This document shows positions 63,768 through 64,000 of a stretch of DNA of 64,000 bases, one piece after another (the first letter of the stretch is position 1; every line of letters begins with the position of its first letter). The notes beneath the pieces are model-generated. The model saw only the letters and a list, made by a program, of their open reading frames with translations, did no database searches and was not told the DNA's origin. Position numbers and translations under genes: made by a program. This DNA comes from JBFMFB01 sp040752115 (GTDB lineage Bacteria > Pseudomonadota > Gammaproteobacteria > Burkholderiales > Sulfuricellaceae): positions 1-64,000 of the forward strand of contig JBFMFB010000002.1 in NCBI GenBank assembly GCA_040752115.1, given 5' to 3'.

Positions 63768-64000
63768 CCCGGATAAACCCCTCGATCAGGCTCATCACAC
63801 GCTCCGTCGCACCCCGGTGATCGCGGCTGAACGCCAGTCCAGCCTTCGACATCGCTTCCCGCGCGGCCTCGTCCCGGAACAGCCGGTTCAGCGCGGCGGC
63901 AAGCGCTTCGCCGTTCGCCACTCGCAGCGCGGCGCCCGCTTGCAGTGCCAGGCGCGACGCCTCGGCGAAGTTGTAGGTATGCGGCCCGATCAGCACCGGC
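63763..64000 (-). CDS. waaA: 3-deoxy-D-manno-octulosonic acid transferase, C-terminal part
   Basis: The 3' end of a gene running off the right edge. The visible 79 or so codons include PVLIGPHTYNFAEASRLALQAGAALRV, which matches the C-terminal glycosyltransferase lobe of WaaA (KdtA), the enzyme that adds Kdo to lipid A. The C-terminus ends in a helical RVMSLIEGFIRE. It converges on tolC, its common neighbour. Confidence 0.9.
   Translation of the reverse strand, partial: PVLIGPHTYNFAEASRLALQAGAALRVANGEALAAALNRLFRDEAAREAMSKAGLAFSRDHRGATERVMSLIEGFIRE

Overview
This window is an origin-proximal chromosome segment of a moderately GC-rich betaproteobacterium. Support comes from the rpmH-rnpA-yidD-yidC-mnmE cluster running leftward and dnaA-dnaN-gyrB running rightward from one point near 3.9 kb. 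Further support is the EarP/EF-P(Arg32) pair, the DUF4390-NtrY-NtrX-like trio, the Acidithiobacillus/betaproteobacterial-type gshA, and an incomplete PTS (EIIA-HPr-EI). A proteobacterial phosphoribulokinase suggests, but does not prove, a Calvin-cycle autotroph of the Nitrosomonadales type (Gallionella/Sulfuricella-like). No rubisco gene is in view.

Layout. 0.1-3.9 kb: mnmE, yidC, yidD, rnpA, rpmH (minus). 3.9-10.9 kb: dnaA, candidate oriC, dnaN, gyrB, earP, efp (plus). 11-16 kb: topA, smg, dprA and a LysM protein (minus). 16.2-23.8 kb: def, fmt, htpX, rsmB, a DUF4390 protein, an NtrY-like kinase and an NtrX-like regulator (plus), tightly packed. 23.8-26.9 kb: a small conserved protein and polA (minus). 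27-29.9 kb: LOG protein, DUF2782 protein, thrB and a membrane protein (plus). 29.9-33 kb: uvrD and phosphoribulokinase (minus). 33.1-42.1 kb: leuS, lptE, holA, proA, nadD, rsfS, rlmH, maf, rng (plus), a near-continuous housekeeping run. 42.3-46 kb: dynamin-like GTPase, DUF167, YggT, proC (minus). 46-49 kb: ABC ATPase, PBP7-like peptidase, egtD (plus). 49-57.6 kb: IclR regulator, a gene remnant, nhaD, ptsI, ptsH, EIIA, apbE, gshB, gshA (minus). 57.7-64 kb: ABC-F protein (plus), thiC with a TPP riboswitch (minus), a PCMT-like methyltransferase, rhodanese, TolC (plus) and the 3' end of waaA (minus).

The most notable non-genic signals are four parS-like ParB sites spread over about 41 kb, of which two lie inside genes. 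There are DnaA boxes on both sides of dnaA and a 32-bp perfect palindrome inside rnpA. A 150-bp MITE-like element with 18-bp perfect terminal inverted repeats supplies the egtD stop codon. A palindromic repeat is inserted in frame in leuS, next to an AT-rich patch of the same gene. Other palindromic repeats lie near apbE. The NtrX-like regulator has lost the residues needed to hydrolyse ATP and to contact sigma-54.

I see no phage, integrase, complete insertion sequence, CRISPR, defence locus, rRNA or tRNA. The region is essentially core genome. The interest lies in chromosome-organisation sites, repeats and a few degenerate genes rather than in a new multi-gene system.
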